Positions 25,376 through 36,960 of a DNA stretch of 64,000 nt are shown here, piece after piece. Position numbers and translations under genes: made by a program. How positions within the stretch are numbered: position 1 is the first letter of the stretch; every line of letters starts with the position of its first letter. Source of the DNA: Symsagittifera roscoffensis (lineage: Eukaryota > Xenacoelomorpha > Acoela > Convolutidae); the NCBI RefSeq assembly GCF_963678635.1, contig NC_087069.1, forward strand, positions 31,700,710 to 31,764,709, given 5' to 3'. The notes beneath the pieces are model-generated. The model saw only the letters and a list, made by a program, of their open reading frames with translations, made no database searches and was not told where the DNA came from.

Positions 25376-25640
25376 ATTGTAAGACTGAAACTATAAATAG
25401 TTTCAGCCAGAGAAGAAAAAAATTAATTTAGCAACTAGTTGCCTCTTTCTTGATTCTAACCTCGAAACATTACCAGTAGACACTAGATCTATTGAGACTA
25501 GGAAATATAAGAGTAAGATTAGGATCGGTATTAGACAAAGAAGTTGCGCGAACCTATTCGGCCAAAAATAAGATGGCGTGGCGAACAGACGTTGTACCTG
25601 ATCTGAAATTACTCTATGAGTGAGCCACTCGGTACTGAAA
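25376..25640 (+). repeat. LTR-like fragment, copy A, right part
   Basis: Continuation of the LTR-like sequence after the hAT. It holds a hairpin with arms CTGAAACTAT / ATAGTTTCAG (25385-25394, 25397-25406) and then CTAGATCTATTGAG, TAAGAGTAAGATTAGGAT and GAAGTTGC...CGGCC, all shared with 44143-44400. It diverges from the 44-kb LTR after CTCTATGAGT. Minus-strand open frames here read through this repeat and are not genes. Confidence 0.7.
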
Positions 25641-27200
25641 TTCACAATTTCAAACAACAAAATCTCCACAAAAATGAGCAGGATTGTACCCTTCTTCCGA
25701 AAACCAAATTTTCTTTATTGTTGAAGGAATGAATTTCTACTGTCCCCGTCATTTGCCCCGAAAACGAGCATGCCATGTTTGGCTGCCAGAGTTTGTTGAG
25801 CTTGGATGTTTTGGTCTTAAGCGAGCCCAATCAACTTCAGGAAGCGGCCACGTGGCAGTTCTGACCTTTCTATATGAATAGCTACAAAGGAAATAGAAAA
25901 CCGACCAAACCCAAACCATCCCTATATTTACTTCGACCTGATTTAGAACTCCCATGTAAACTTAGTAAAATTCGACTGCTTTCGATTTGATTTTTTGTTT
26001 GCACAAAAATTGAATTATTTTGAGCTGCCTTTTGTTCACGTTAGGGTCAAGTTTTTCAAAATGATTTATTCAAGCATCAATTCAGAAAAAATCCTGGCAC
26101 GGCAAATGAGCTCCTTGAGTCAAAAGCGATCATAAACAGGAAATAAATTTAATTGCGGGTAATAACTCAATGCGGGTTCAAAAACAGAACTTTTTTTCGA
26201 TAAAACTTGCACAAACCAATCGACCACGATAGTTGTCTGTATGAAAAAATCAAGAACCTTTTGAGGTTTTTCCGTTGTGAGGATATAGCTCATGTTGTTC
26301 TAAATCGCCAAAAGGAAACGAAACAGTTTTTTATTTCTGAGTTGAATTTAGCAAACTTGGTTGCAAAAAGTGTGTTCGTGGTAGAACAAATCGGTGTTTC
26401 TAAAAACCAATTTGAATATAAAAATCAATTCCGGAAAAAATTAACTGCAACTTTTTTTTCGGATTCAGATTTCATCAGAAAAAATTTTGATCATGAAGAA
26501 TTGTAAGAAGTAAGCTGTCGTGACAGGAAACCTTTCTCATGAATTTGGGTTTTTTGTCACTTAAACAGCCAAAATTTTCAACTTTTGAAGATCGAAAACT
26601 TTATTTAGTCGGATTAGGAAGAAATACTCGAAATTGGATATTGTAGAAAAAAAACACTCTTCAAATACGGATCAGCAATCAAATTTTGAAAATAGTTTTG
26701 TCAGGTACAGTTCAACAAACTTCCTCATCCTGGCCTACCCGCTAGCCACTTAAAAAATTTGCATTTTGTTTCCAAAAAAAATATTTTTCTTCAAGAAAAT
26801 GTTTTAATCGGGAGAACGTTAATGAAATGGTTATTTCAACTGATAAATAAAATTTGTTTTCATCGACTTTTTGTATTTACGACTTTGATTACTTAGATTA
26901 TTTACTATCAAAACTTTTATCTAAAAAAGGATTTCGTATCCACCTAAATCGAACTAGAAATAAATAGTAAAACTCATTTTGACCCTATGCGCGGGACTAT
27001 CGCTGCTACTTAGACAAGTATCCGTTTGTCTAGCTTTTATTATCAAACTGAATATTATATTGATATCGTTTATATAGGCCTGAGTTAAGTTTTATTATTT
27101 AACGGTAAGAGGGATGAGCCCAAAGTATTGTCCGCTGGCTATACAAGGGTTGGAATTAAGCTCGTTACAATTTTATTAAAATCGGAGTGTTGTGATTTTG
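25640..27200. other. Unidentified repeat DNA of block A
   Basis: Shared with block B (34860-36120) and absent from C. A 65-codon plus-strand frame (25684-25881; RACHVWLPEFVELGCF) is preserved in B (34877-35074) with few changes. It has no recognised motif, and the opposite strand is open too. The rest shows no gene. Confidence 0.35.
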
Positions 27201-27219
27201 ATGGTTTTCGCCTCTTCTT

Positions 27220-28110
27220 TTATATATTTAAGCCAGTCGTGATCACTTTTGCTTATTATGGTTTTTGAAAAAAGCTTCAACAAAAAAAAGAAGTGATGAG
27301 AGCTCAATTTGGAGCTTCTTTTTCTAGAGTAATCTAGAACAGATGCTTTTGCAAAGCATGCAAAGCTACTAAAATGGTAACGCAATGAAGGCATTGAACT
27401 GAAGTGTAATTATGCGTTGGCGCAGATGCTTGTTTAAATGGAATCATTACAAAGAATTATTTTTGTTTTAAGTTTCGAGTTAGAATCTGAAGACAAATGG
27501 TCCATGTAGCCTTGCTAGTCACCAATGAAGACGATATAGGATATGCTAATACTTGTCATTTGTAAAACATTATTGAGAAATGAGTTAATTTTTAGCACTA
27601 ACTTAAAACTATTAAAAAAAACGGCTAGCATTTTTGAAGAAAGAACAAGGAATTTGAATAACTAAGTACTTTTCAATTTATTTTCCAGATGTGAACCAAT
27701 AACTATCGGGTTAGCATTTTTGAATTCAAACCCTGATTCACTCCTCTTTACTATTTCTATGCTGACTGGATGATTACACGTACCGGAAATTTGTAACAGA
27801 TGCGAAGCTTCATTTCATGAACAAGCAAAAAAAAATCTTTAAAAATTAAAACACTTGTCATCTACCAGAATTGACCCACCGATCTGGAGATTAAAATTGT
27901 AATATCGTCGCGTTACCAATTGGAATTAGTTGACAATACTTTCAAATAAAGAATATTGAACACGTGCTATTAAACTGCCAACACTATGCAGCAAGGAGTC
28001 ACGAAACTGAAGACTATTTTATGCGAATTAGTCAGAAACAGTGGATTCGTAATCAACACACTCTCTCGCTAGCTCGCTTCTATAATAAGCAGAAACAAAT
28101 TAGCCAGACA
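27220..28110 (+). pseudogene. LINE-type retrotransposon 3' remnant, copy A
   Basis: Around 27960-28110 a plus-strand frame reads EHVLLNCQHYAARSH followed by IRNQHTLSLARFYNK. The pattern 'EH(V/I)L..C..Y..R' is typical of the Cys/His motif after the RNase H or reverse-transcriptase domain in LINE ORF2 C-termini (known). Upstream there are only short degenerate frames. Copies lie in B (36120-36960) and C (41208-41960). Family unassigned. Confidence 0.4.
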
Positions 28111-28392
28111 GTGTAGAAGTCGCAAAGGCGAGTTACTATTAACCGGGGTGATGGATTTGGGTGTCACCAGATGGCTGTTGGTTGACATCTGCAAAATAGT
28201 TAAACCATTTTTTCATATAAGCCGACATAAGCTTAGATTGAAAACACGGCACGGATTCGCATTATCATAACACGAGCTCCTCTTGTGTTGATTGGTACTT
28301 CTGCGTGATTCTGATAATGAGCAGCCAGTCGATCCCACAATATATTGCTTATCTCACAGTATCGAAGAAAAAATAAATAAAAATTCAATTGA

Positions 28393-28596
28393 ATGGATAA
28401 AATAATTTTGACACCTCACAGCTCCAGTTTTGATTTTAACATTAAAACTAATCGCCAACAGGCAGTTAGAAAATTGTTAATGAACTCAAGGAAACTGAAA
28501 AAAGTGATTCACTTTTTGAAAAGTTTCAACTTTTCAAAAAAACTACGATTAAATCCTTCATTATTGACACTATTTTCCAATAGAAAACCCAATTAG
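28393..28596 (+). CDS. Small hypothetical ORF, repeated in all three blocks
   Basis: A 67-codon frame beginning MDKIILTPHSSSFDF. Counterparts are 80 codons in C (42237-42479) and a frame broken about 40 codons in within B (starting 37241). It is lysine-rich and has no recognised motif or signal peptide. It follows directly after the LINE remnant and may be part of the same repeat's tail. Protein status is doubtful. Confidence 0.2.
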   Translation: MDKIILTPHSSSFDFNIKTNRQQAVRKLLMNSRKLKKVIHFLKSFNFSKKLRLNPSLLTLFSNRKPN

Positions 28597-28770
28597 ACAA
28601 TAGCTTTTATAGACTTTCGCTTTTTTAGACTTTTGCTCTAAAGCAAAAAAAAACCATTTTTCAGAGATTTATTACCATTTTGAAAGCATCTCAGTTTCCA
28701 CCTAAACTTGTTACCACAACGAATGCAAAAGCAGTAGACAGAGAAAGATAGATCCCTTTCAAAACCTGCT

Positions 28771-29450
28771 TTGATAAGATTAAACAGATTGTGTTCTAGG
28801 GGTAGAGCTGCGTACGGGTCTGTGCAAAATTTGAGTGAAGCGAGCGGTTTATCAAAAAAGATAGTAGAACAGTTTTTACAAACCAAGAAACTTTGTACCA
28901 ATTATGGTCCACCAAAAATACGTTCTCGATGTTTTCAAGCTTTTCTAAATACAATAAAGAAATCTGGTGTAAGTACTTGGCTTTTGTAGCCAAATTAACT
29001 AGTCAAAACAATGGAGTTAAGTAATTATTAATTGATGCCGACATTTTTTCAGAGTTCAAACAATGAAAATAAGGTATGATAAAGAAATTTGCAAGCTTTT
29101 AAAAAAATTTTGCAAGGAGAAGAACATTGAAGTTTAATGAACCTTGAGTGAAACGAAAGCTACATTTGCAGAGAGAGAGAGCAATTCATTTTTCAAAACA
29201 AATAAAATAATGTTCTATTGAAGATCATAGAGAAAAAATTGTTCAAAAATTGCAAAAAGTCTTTTTACCTTGAATTGTCGCAAAAATTGGTCTACTGGAA
29301 AGTCTCCGAGAGGTGTGAAAAAAATAATTCTATCGTTTCAAATCATTCATGAAAGATACTCAACCAAAATTCTAAATGGGGGATAGAATGAGAATTTCGA
29401 AAAGGGAAGGGTTACAAGCCATACTTTACCAATTACCATTCAAAATATCA
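28771..29450 (+). pseudogene. Maverick integrase, internally deleted
   Basis: The retrovirus-like integrase would insert the element. The first 72 codons (28771-28989) match the N-terminal region, with RAAYGSVQNLSEASGLSKK and IVEQFLQTKK. The catalytic core with its first two acidic residues is missing. The frame resumes near 29060, and SETKATFAER (29147-29176) represents the block holding the third catalytic residue, glutamate. A later CRKNWSTGKSPRGV (about 29275-29320) fits the end of the core. Stops interrupt the rest. Family call from remembered motif patterns. Confidence 0.62.
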
Positions 29451-29529
29451 TCAATATTAACACAGAAACCGGCAACAATAATTATCAAGGATAACAAAAA
29501 AATCCCGGTGAATTTAATTTAAAAAAGCT

Positions 29530-30257
29530 GAGAAAGTGTTCAGATTAGACTTTATTTCTATCAACCAGTAGTCATGGATTCTGCAAAACCTCAGCAAAAT
29601 CGTGCACTTCCTTGTACGATAACGTTACTGAAGGAAAATTTACTTTCATAGTGGGAAGAGAAAGTTCTGAGGAAAAAAGGAAGATTGAACCGATGCTCAC
29701 TGAACCTGGATTGTATCCGATTTTTCTTTATGTAGTTGTTTCCCTGATTAACAAACTTCGAAAACGACTTGGTATACAAAGAATGAATATAACAAAACTT
29801 ATGTATCAGTGGATATTATTACACAAAAAAGCCATTTGTTGACCTGAGGATCAATAAGTGTCTTTTATTCAAAGTGTGAATTTGAGTCATGTTTTGATTT
29901 TGAACAAACTCAGACAGGGGTTATAATGAGTGGAAAAGGACCACTTAATCCTCAGTATTCTTACGACATAATAAGAATACTTTCCCTGATGTTATTTAAG
30001 GATATTGAACATAGTATAGTAGGTGATACAAAAGTTCTTCTACTTCAATGTATTACTTTCATTTCCGGAATAAAAATGGAGACATAATATCTACAGGACA
30101 GTACTTGAACTATCAGTCCTTTACGAATCTGCAGTTTAAAAAGTTATCAAAAAACTCTTTCCATAGCATGAAAGTAGAACTAAGGCACAATACAGGTGAA
30201 AAAATCCTTGTGTCCATTGAAATTACACGGGATGTTCTTTTGTTCCGCAAGAATTAG
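29530..30257 (+). pseudogene. Maverick minor capsid/virion-type protein, broken
   Basis: Reading across frames from about 29560: LYDNVTEGKFTFIVGRESS, then EPGLYPIFLYVVVSLINK and a dk-TQKVAIYLPED-like stretch to about 29850. After a gap the frame resumes with MSGKGPLNPQYSYDIIRIL (about 29927-29985), and finally the clean frame 30048-30257 with GDIISTGQYLNYQSFTNLQF and a C-terminal VLLFRKN. This order matches a virion protein family found in invertebrate Mavericks and related adintoviruses (known family, exact virion role uncertain). Frameshifts near 29770, 29880 and 30040. Confidence 0.6.
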
Positions 30258-30283
30258 GTAGTAATTTTAAATTTACCTTTTTT

Positions 30284-30640
30284 ATGAAATGGTTGATCAA
30301 AGTCCAGTCAGTTTTCCCATTTTCCGTGGACATGCAAGTCAATGAGGAAAAACCTTCGTTGCTCTTGCACAAACTCTTGGGAGGACTGCAATCCTTTTTA
30401 TTAAAATGTAAAAAGTCCCGGCTGCAAAAAAAATTTGTTGCAATTCAAATTAAAACAGCAGCACCAGAGATTGGAGAAGACTTGAACACTTGCAAAAGAT
30501 AATGGAACAAAAACAGTTCGAAAACAGTTGAGAGTTGGGAAATTGGAATCCAAACAAAGAATTATCGAAACATTTCTCGAAAAAGTAGATCGAAAACCAG
30601 TCGCTCTCGCAAAGGAATTTTTGGCAACAAAAGGAGTATA
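30284..30640 (+). pseudogene. Small lysine-rich Maverick protein between capsid genes
   Basis: A frame from 30284 to 30502 (KLLGGLQSFLLKCKKSRLQ, then KTAAPEIGEDLNTCKR) continues after a frameshift as LRVGKLESKQRIIETFLEK to about 30640. It lies between the minor and major capsid genes, where Mavericks commonly carry a small conserved protein of unknown function. Length about 115 residues over both frames. Role not known. Confidence 0.45.
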
Positions 30641-30659
30641 AACCAAAAGAGTCATTTTT

Positions 30660-31870
30660 GGGTACGGAGCTTTTACAAATTTTTCATTGGAGGAGTTTTG
30701 GAAACTTTTTTTTTCATCTTACTCACAAGAATTATTTCCCAGTACTTCTTTAGATGAAAGCAGTATTGAGCTGGAATTTGAGATGGATCCTAATCTTCAT
30801 TTAGATATGCGTAATACCATTATCATTTTGAAGCTTCAGTTGCTCGAAGGAAGGTTGTTTGATGCTTTCAAAAAATCAGATCATAAAGAAAAATCAGTTG
30901 ATGATTCAGATGAGGAACCAGAAACTTACCTAACCTATGTAAACAACCTACTACATTCTCTATTCTCCAATTGTGATGTTTATTTTAGCAAAACAATGGC
31001 TTACAACGCCAATTGATTATATCCTCATAATGCACAAATTTTTAGCGAATTCAACTCGTCGGTAGTGAGTAATAAAGGATTATTTGCATGTCATGTGTAT
31101 AGTTTTGAAGAACTTCTGGAAGCATTTGACATGTATCTGTTCACCGATAGAGCAAATTCCTTGGGATTAAGGATAACTTTTCACTCTATCGGAAGCTTGT
31201 CATTGATTGCTTACTTGTGAAAAAATCTAACTACCAAAAACCAAAATTCGGGTCAAAACAATTCGAGCTAGACTTAATTTTTACATGCTGTCTGATAACC
31301 CAAGTGTTAGTCTGAAAAATGTTGATTGTTCGCTGTTTACTAGAAAATTTTCAATAGCTGAACCTAATCATCAATACTTGCAATGGAATCTGGAAACGGA
31401 ACCTGCTCATTACGATCACATGGAAACAATAATGATTTCAATAATTTTCCATCAAGACGAATAGCTGTTGGAATGAAAACAAATTCAGCTGTTGCGGGAT
31501 CTTTTCATAAAAATCCTCTCAATTATCAACAGTTTCACTTGAGAGACCTAGAAACTGATCGGAGTGGAAGAGCAAATTTTTTATTAAATGCAACTTCTCC
31601 TTGTCGCCCTCATGCTACAACATTGAAAGCAATTCAGTGTAACGAAGGTTTCCCAGCTCTTCCTATAGAAGACTTTCAAAGTCACTATTTTCTTGTTTTT
31701 GACTTCACTACAGGATGCAGCTGATTAGTTGTCTTGTCCAGAATTTAATGGAGAAAGCTTAAGAATAAAATTGTTTTTCAAATTTTTCTTGGAGCAAGTT
31801 ATGGAAGTGATAACCTTGAGAGAAGGACTAGTAAATGTTTAAATTGGAAAATTCGGAACAGTCGCTGAAA
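30660..31870 (+). pseudogene. Maverick major capsid protein (hexon-like), broken
   Basis: The double-jelly-roll capsid protein would form the virion shell. The first frame (30687-31016) carries FPSTSLDESSIELEFEMD and ETYLTYVNNLLHSLFSNC. It continues in a second frame with FNSSVVSNKG and FTDRANSLG to about 31215, then a decayed middle. The frame 31383-31724 carries RRIAVGMKTNSAVAGSFHKN, LNYQQFHL and DFQSHYFLVFD. The C-terminus (GESLRIKLFFKF, KFGTVAENV) lies in another frame up to about 31880. At least five frameshifts or stops. Similar to the widespread Maverick-derived 'F54H12.2-type' family by recalled pattern. Confidence 0.7.
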
Positions 31871-32050
31871 ATGTTTAATTTATTTGAGTTTTCAGGTTCC
31901 TATCAAATTATTTTAACATTTTTGGGACTTTTCATCGTTATTGCCCCTGTACCCTCTATTTTGTTTTTCTTCAGACGTAAATCTCTAGAAAAAGTAGACA
32001 ATGAATGTTGCTTTAAAAAACCCGAGATTTTTCTACAACCTAGGCTGTAA
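31871..32050 (+). CDS. Small membrane protein, possibly Maverick accessory gene
   Basis: From ATG 31871 a 59-codon frame (MFNLFEFSGSYQIILTF...) with one hydrophobic stretch of about 25 residues (residues 9-36) followed by a basic FFRRKSLEK. An upstream ATG at 31835 would add 12 residues. It directly follows the major capsid gene on the same strand. Intact as read, unlike its neighbours, but short frames can survive by chance. Function unknown. Confidence 0.35.
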   Translation: MFNLFEFSGSYQIILTFLGLFIVIAPVPSILFFFRRKSLEKVDNECCFKKPEIFLQPRL

Positions 32051-32239
32051 AACAGTGTTCAAAAACTTTTTTCCGGTATATAAGATAAATGTGGGGAATT
32101 TGCTGATTCAGTAACTGATTGCGTGTGATTTATCAGTCTTATTTTTCATCCTAAATTGCATTATCAAGTTTTCAATTTCTTTGTTTTTAGATTTAAATAA
32201 ACATATTATTGCAAAGATGGATAATTTTTAATTTCTGCA

Positions 32240-32518
32240 TTCATCAAAAAAATTCCTGAGTTCAAGTATTTGGGCTCTAAGCTCTCTGATAAAGTTCATC
32301 AACTAACAAAATACTCTTTCGCAATAATTATTTTAGCTTCAAGCAATGATAGAGGAAAAAACTGCAACATAATTGCTCGATTGGACAAACCTTACTTCTT
32401 TGCTGATTCTTTGGGAACGATACGTTTCGACTATTCCTTTTTAAAGAAAAACGAACAGCGTATGCTTCAACCGAAACTTCAAAAAACTGATTTATTGTGT
32501 AGTTCTTACGCAATTTAA
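32240..32518 (+). pseudogene. Adenain-like cysteine protease of a Maverick, decayed
   Basis: The protease would mature virion proteins. The frame 32270-32518 shows KYSFAIIILASSNDRGKN, then LDKPYFFADSLGTIRFDY (resembling the segment after the catalytic His with an aspartate in a DSLG turn), then KTDLLCSSYAI, where the catalytic Cys is expected. The catalytic His position appears replaced (NCNIIARL). A double stop follows SSYAI. Truncated at both ends relative to the family. Confidence 0.5.
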
Positions 32519-33224
32519 TGAGCACTTTTTCTTTTAAGTTCCACCAGAAGAGTTTGAATCATATTCATGATGTTACTGCTTCGAATTTTATCATTCCTTA
32601 TATGTAGGAAAGCAGTTTGTTATCGTTTATGTGAATGTAAACTTATGTAATAATTCTATAAATGATGTGGTGATTTTTGCTGTAACTGTAATTCTATAAC
32701 TTGAACTTTGTATGGGTAATTAAAAACTTCTTCATGTACTTTCTCATTAAAAAAACTTACTGAGAGCAACAAATTCAAAAAAACTAAAAGAAGAAAACTG
32801 AATGTGATTATTTTCAACATTGATTCTGAATAGGAAGTTTTTCCAGATAGTTTTTGTTTGCTTCAACACCATTCTTTTTAAAAGTTTGTTCAGGGAAAGA
32901 TGTATACAATACAAATTATCAAGATCCACAAATTAAACCATTTTAATCTTTGTCAGAGTTAACTTCTAAAGACATATGGTGTATATTGATAGCCGAGAAA
33001 GAAAAAAGGTGCGATTTTGTGGTAAATGGAGATGATGATTAAAGAATTGAAATTAGAAAAGAGAAAATTGCAACTAGTAACTAGTTTCTAGTTTTGAAAT
33101 TGAGCGAATTAGTCTCAAAATTTTTCCGTTGTTGTCAAAACTTACCCCATCGGTTACACTAAGCATTTCTCAAGCTTTAGAAAACAAAAGTAATGTTTCG
33201 AGAAAAGTTATTTACGGTAATTGG

Positions 33225-33600
33225 CGACCGTGCTCACCGTGGGGGGTGGTTAACATTTGGTGTTGCAACTTTGACTTAATTGTATGAAAAAAAAAATTTC
33301 TACATCCACCACCTCGCCTAAACAAACAAACATGAAATTTGTTCACAGTTTTCAGCGTCTTTACTCGCCATGGGGGTAACATCTAATGTCTCAAATTTGA
33401 AATAATTGACTGAAAAATTTTTTGTTTACGTGCACTACCTCGCTTAGATAAACAAACATAAAATTTGATTCGATACTTCAGCATCCTCACTCACCACCGG
33501 GGGAGAGGGTACGACCTTTTGTTGCAAATTTGAAACCATTGTTTGAGAAATTTTTTTATGTCACTATTTTGCTTTAAAAAACAAACATGAAAAATTGACT
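33225..33600. repeat. ~128 bp tandem repeat, three copies
   Basis: Three diverged units, each with a G-rich start (CGTGGGGGGTGG, CCATGGGGGTAAC, CCACCGGGGGAGAGGG), then a TTTGAAA..ATTG segment, then AAACAAACAT(G/A)AAA. The last phrase occurs near 33325, 33453 and 33581, a period of about 128 bp. No coding potential seen. It lies just left of block B. Confidence 0.75.
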
Positions 33601-34084
33601 GGGAATTTTACCTTATGCAAAATCTATCATAACAAAATAAATAGGATTTAAAGCTTTCCCGCTCTTGTAGAACCTTTTGTCACTAGTCTTTATACTGAAA
33701 ATTTTCAAGGTTTATAATCTGTCCGCATTTAGATCTCTCATTCGGTATGAAACCCAGTTTTGGTTACGTGAAAGACAATATTTACACCGCGTCTATGCTT
33801 TTTGATTGTTTCTGTAGATTAGTAACATGGCCATTTCAAAACACCAAATTCCATGAAGGAGATCTAAGTTTTGCGGTTTAAAAGATAAAGATTCTCTAAG
33901 ACCTGGATGAAAGACATCTAAATTTTGCGGTTTAAAAGATAAAGATTCTCTAAGACCCAGTTGGTTGGAACCAGTTCAAAACAAGTGTTCATTATATCCA
34001 ATTATAATCTTGGTAATTATCACTGTAAAATACTTCGAACTAGCCAATCATGATCCATGGATAAAAGGTACAATATATTGTAAG

Positions 34085-34748
34085 CAGGGCTTCCGCAAAA
34101 ACAATGGTAGGGGCCATTATGGCCATAAACAATGAAGGGAAAGGACAAAGAGTATGGCCATTATGCATGGAACTGCCTTCGATTATGGCCAAAATTTAGG
34201 GATGACGTAACCCCCTTATGTAAAACAAATAGTGAGCGAGCAAGCGCATGCACCTGCAAAACAAACAACGCGCGCACTTGTTGTGTTGTTCGCATTGAGC
34301 CAGCGTGGTTTTGCTTTATTCACATCGAGTTTGTAAACTGTTTGTTAAACTGTTCTTTAGATTATGCCTGGTTCAAACCGAGAAATTGTTGATTTGTTTT
34401 TCAAAGATTTACAAGGCGGTGAATATCAAAGTTCTTGTGGTGTTAAACGCAAACAAGCTGCTAATAAAAGTGTTACAAACCTGATGAGCGCTTTACAAAT
34501 GCTCATGAAGATTATAAAGAAACTAAAGCAACGAAAAGCAGACAGATGAAACTGCATTCAACAGAGGTCAGTAAAAAAGGCATGAGTGGACAATTATGGA
34601 TAATCACCCATTCAATTTTTGCGAAAACGAGTTGACACGTCAGAACACAAACTTGCAAGAATTCAGCGCTGATTCGTTTGTGTGTTATTTGGAGAAAATA
34701 ACAGAAAAAGTTGAACAGAAACTAAAGCAGATACTTACAGAAAATATT
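34085..34748 (+). mobile_element. hAT transposon, copy B, 3' truncated
   Basis: Starts CAGGGCTTCCGCAAAA after ATTGTAAG, exactly as in copy A. It keeps the transposase start (MPGSNREIVDLFFKDLQ at 34364) and part of the N-terminal domain, then ends at about 34748, where LTR-like sequence ATTCGGCCAAAAATAAGG resumes. The deletion removes the 3' half of the element and the hairpin part of the LTR. The transposase is frameshifted and the first zinc-finger Cys is replaced (QSSCG). Confidence 0.85.
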
Positions 34749-36115
34749 ATTCGGCCAAAAATAAGGTAGCGTGGCCAAGAGACGGTGAACCTTATCGGAA
34801 ATTACTCTATGAGTGAGCCACTCGGTACTGAAACTCAGAATTTCAAACAACAAAACCTCCACAAAAATGAGCAAGATTGTACCCTACTTGCGTAAACCAA
34901 ATTTACTTTATTGTTGAAGGAATGAATTTTAACTGTCCCCGTCATTTGCCCCGAAAACGAGCATGCCATGTTTGGCTGCCAGAGTTTGTTGAGCTTGGAT
35001 GTTTTAGTCTTAAGCGAGCCCAATCAACTTCAGGAAGCGGCCACGTGGCAGTTCTGACCTTTCTATATGAATAGCTACAAAAAAAATAGAAAACCGACCA
35101 AACCCAAACGATCCCTATAGTTACTTTGACCTGATTTAAAACTCCCATGTAAACTTAGTTAAGTTCGACTGCTTTCGATTTGATTTTTTGTTTGCACAAA
35201 AATTGATTTATTTTGAGCTGCCTTTTGTTCAAGTTAGGGTCAAGTTTTTCAAAATGATTTATTCAAGCATCAATTTAGAAAAAATCCTGACACGGCAAAT
35301 GAGCTCCTTAAGTCACAAGCGATCATAAACAGGAAAAAAATTAGTTGCGGGTAATAACTCAATGTGGGTTCAAAAACAGAAATTTTTTCGATAAAACTTG
35401 CACAAATCAATCGACCACGATAGTTGTCTGTATGAAAAAATCAAGAACCCTTTGAGGTTCTTCCGTTGCGTGCATACAGCTCATGTTGTTCTAAATTGCC
35501 AAAAGGAGACGAAACAGTTTTTTAATTCTGAGTTGAAATTAGCAAACTTGGTTGCAAAAAGTGTGTTCGGGTTAGAACAAATCGTTGTTTCTAAAAACCA
35601 ATTTGAATATAAAAATCAATTCCGGAAAAATTTAACTGCATTTTTTTTTCGGATTCGATCAATTTCATCAGAAAAAGTTTTGATCATGTAGAATTGTAAG
35701 AAGTAAGCTGTCGTGACAGGAAATCTTTCTCATGAATTTGGGTTTTTTGTCACTTAAACAGCCAAAATTTTCAATTTTTGAAGATCGAAAACTTTATTTA
35801 GTCGGATTAGGAAAAAATACACGAAATTGGATACCTTAGAAAAAAAACACTCTTCAAATACGGATCAGCAATCAAATTTTGAAAATAGTTTTTTCAGGTA
35901 CAGTTCAACAAACTTCCTCATCCTGGCCTACCCGCTAGTCACTTAAAAAATTTGCATTTTGTTTCCAAAAAAAAATATTTTTTTTTCAAGAAAAAGTTTT
36001 AATCGACAGAACGTTAATGAAATGGTTATTTCAACTGATTCGTAAAATTTGTTTTCATCGATTTTTTGTATTTACGACTTTGATTACTTAGATTATTTAC
36101 TATCAAAACTTATAT
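34749..36115. other. LTR-like right end and unidentified DNA, copy B
   Basis: Matches A 25557-26900. It contains the 65-codon frame 34877-35074 (RACHVWLPEFVELGCF), preserved but unrecognised, and the 97-codon frame 35398-35691, whose A counterpart has different reading-frame ends. Otherwise no gene seen. Confidence 0.4.
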
Positions 36116-36119
36116 CTGA

Positions 36120-36960
36120 AAAAAGCTTCAACGAAAAAAAAGAAGTGATGAGAGCTCAATTTGGAGCTTCTTTTTCTAGAGTAATCTAGAACAGATAGTT
36201 TTGCGAAGCATGCAAAACTACTAAAATGGTAACGCAATGAGGGCATTGAACTGAAGTGTAATTATGCGTTGGCGCAGATGCTTGTTTAAATGGATTCATT
36301 AAATAGAATTACTTTTGTTTTAAGTTTCGAGTTAGAATCTTAAAACAAATGGTCCAAGTAGCCTTGCTAGTCAGCAATGAAGCCGATATATGATATGCTA
36401 GTACTTGTCATTCGTAAAACATTATTGAGAAATGAGTTTATTTTTCAGCACTAACTTAAAACTATTAAAAAAACGGCTAGCATTTTTGAAGAAAGAACAA
36501 GGAATTTGAATAACTAAGTAATTTTCAATTTATTTTCCAGATGTGAACCAAGAACTATCGGGTTAGCATTTTTGAATTCAAACCCTGATTCACTCCTCTT
36601 TACTATTTCTGTGTGGACTGGATGACGTCCCGGAAGTTTGTAACAGATGCGAAGCTTCACTTCATGAACAAGCAAAAAAATAATCTTTAAAAAATAAAAC
36701 ACTTCTCATCTACCAGAATCGACCCACCGATCTGGAGATTAAAATTGTAATATCGTCGCCTTACCAATTGAAATTAGTTGACAACACTTTCAAATAAAGG
36801 ATATTGAACACCTGCTATTAAATTGCCAATACTATGCAGCAAGGAATCACCAAACTGAAGACTATTTTATGCGAATTAGTCAGAAACAGTGGATTCGTAA
36901 TCAACACATTCTCCGCTAGATCGCTTGTATAATAAGCAGAAACAAATTAGCCAGACAGTG
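36120..36960 (+). pseudogene. LINE-type 3' remnant, copy B
   Basis: Counterpart of 27220-28110. The EH-type motif lies around 36805-36850, with LLNCQYYAARNH. Several substitutions and stops. Same call and doubt as copy A. Confidence 0.38.

Larger units (their letters stand above)
28620..32570 (+). mobile_element. Maverick/Polinton remnant, structural-gene cassette
   Basis: A contiguous stretch whose plus-strand frames recall, in order, Maverick integrase, minor capsid-type protein, a small lysine-rich protein, major capsid protein, a small membrane protein and adenain-like protease. Mavericks are large virus-like DNA transposons (known); this piece lacks polymerase and ATPase, and no terminal inverted repeats could be seen. 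It sits between blocks A and B. Every gene has stops or frameshifts. Its polymerase counterpart appears separately in the array at 1-19 kb. Confidence 0.75.

Noticed and set aside
25684..25881. 65-codon frame as a conserved gene in blocks A and B
   Set aside because: Conservation is explained by recent block duplication. Both strands are open and no motif is recognised, so it is mentioned only as unidentified DNA.
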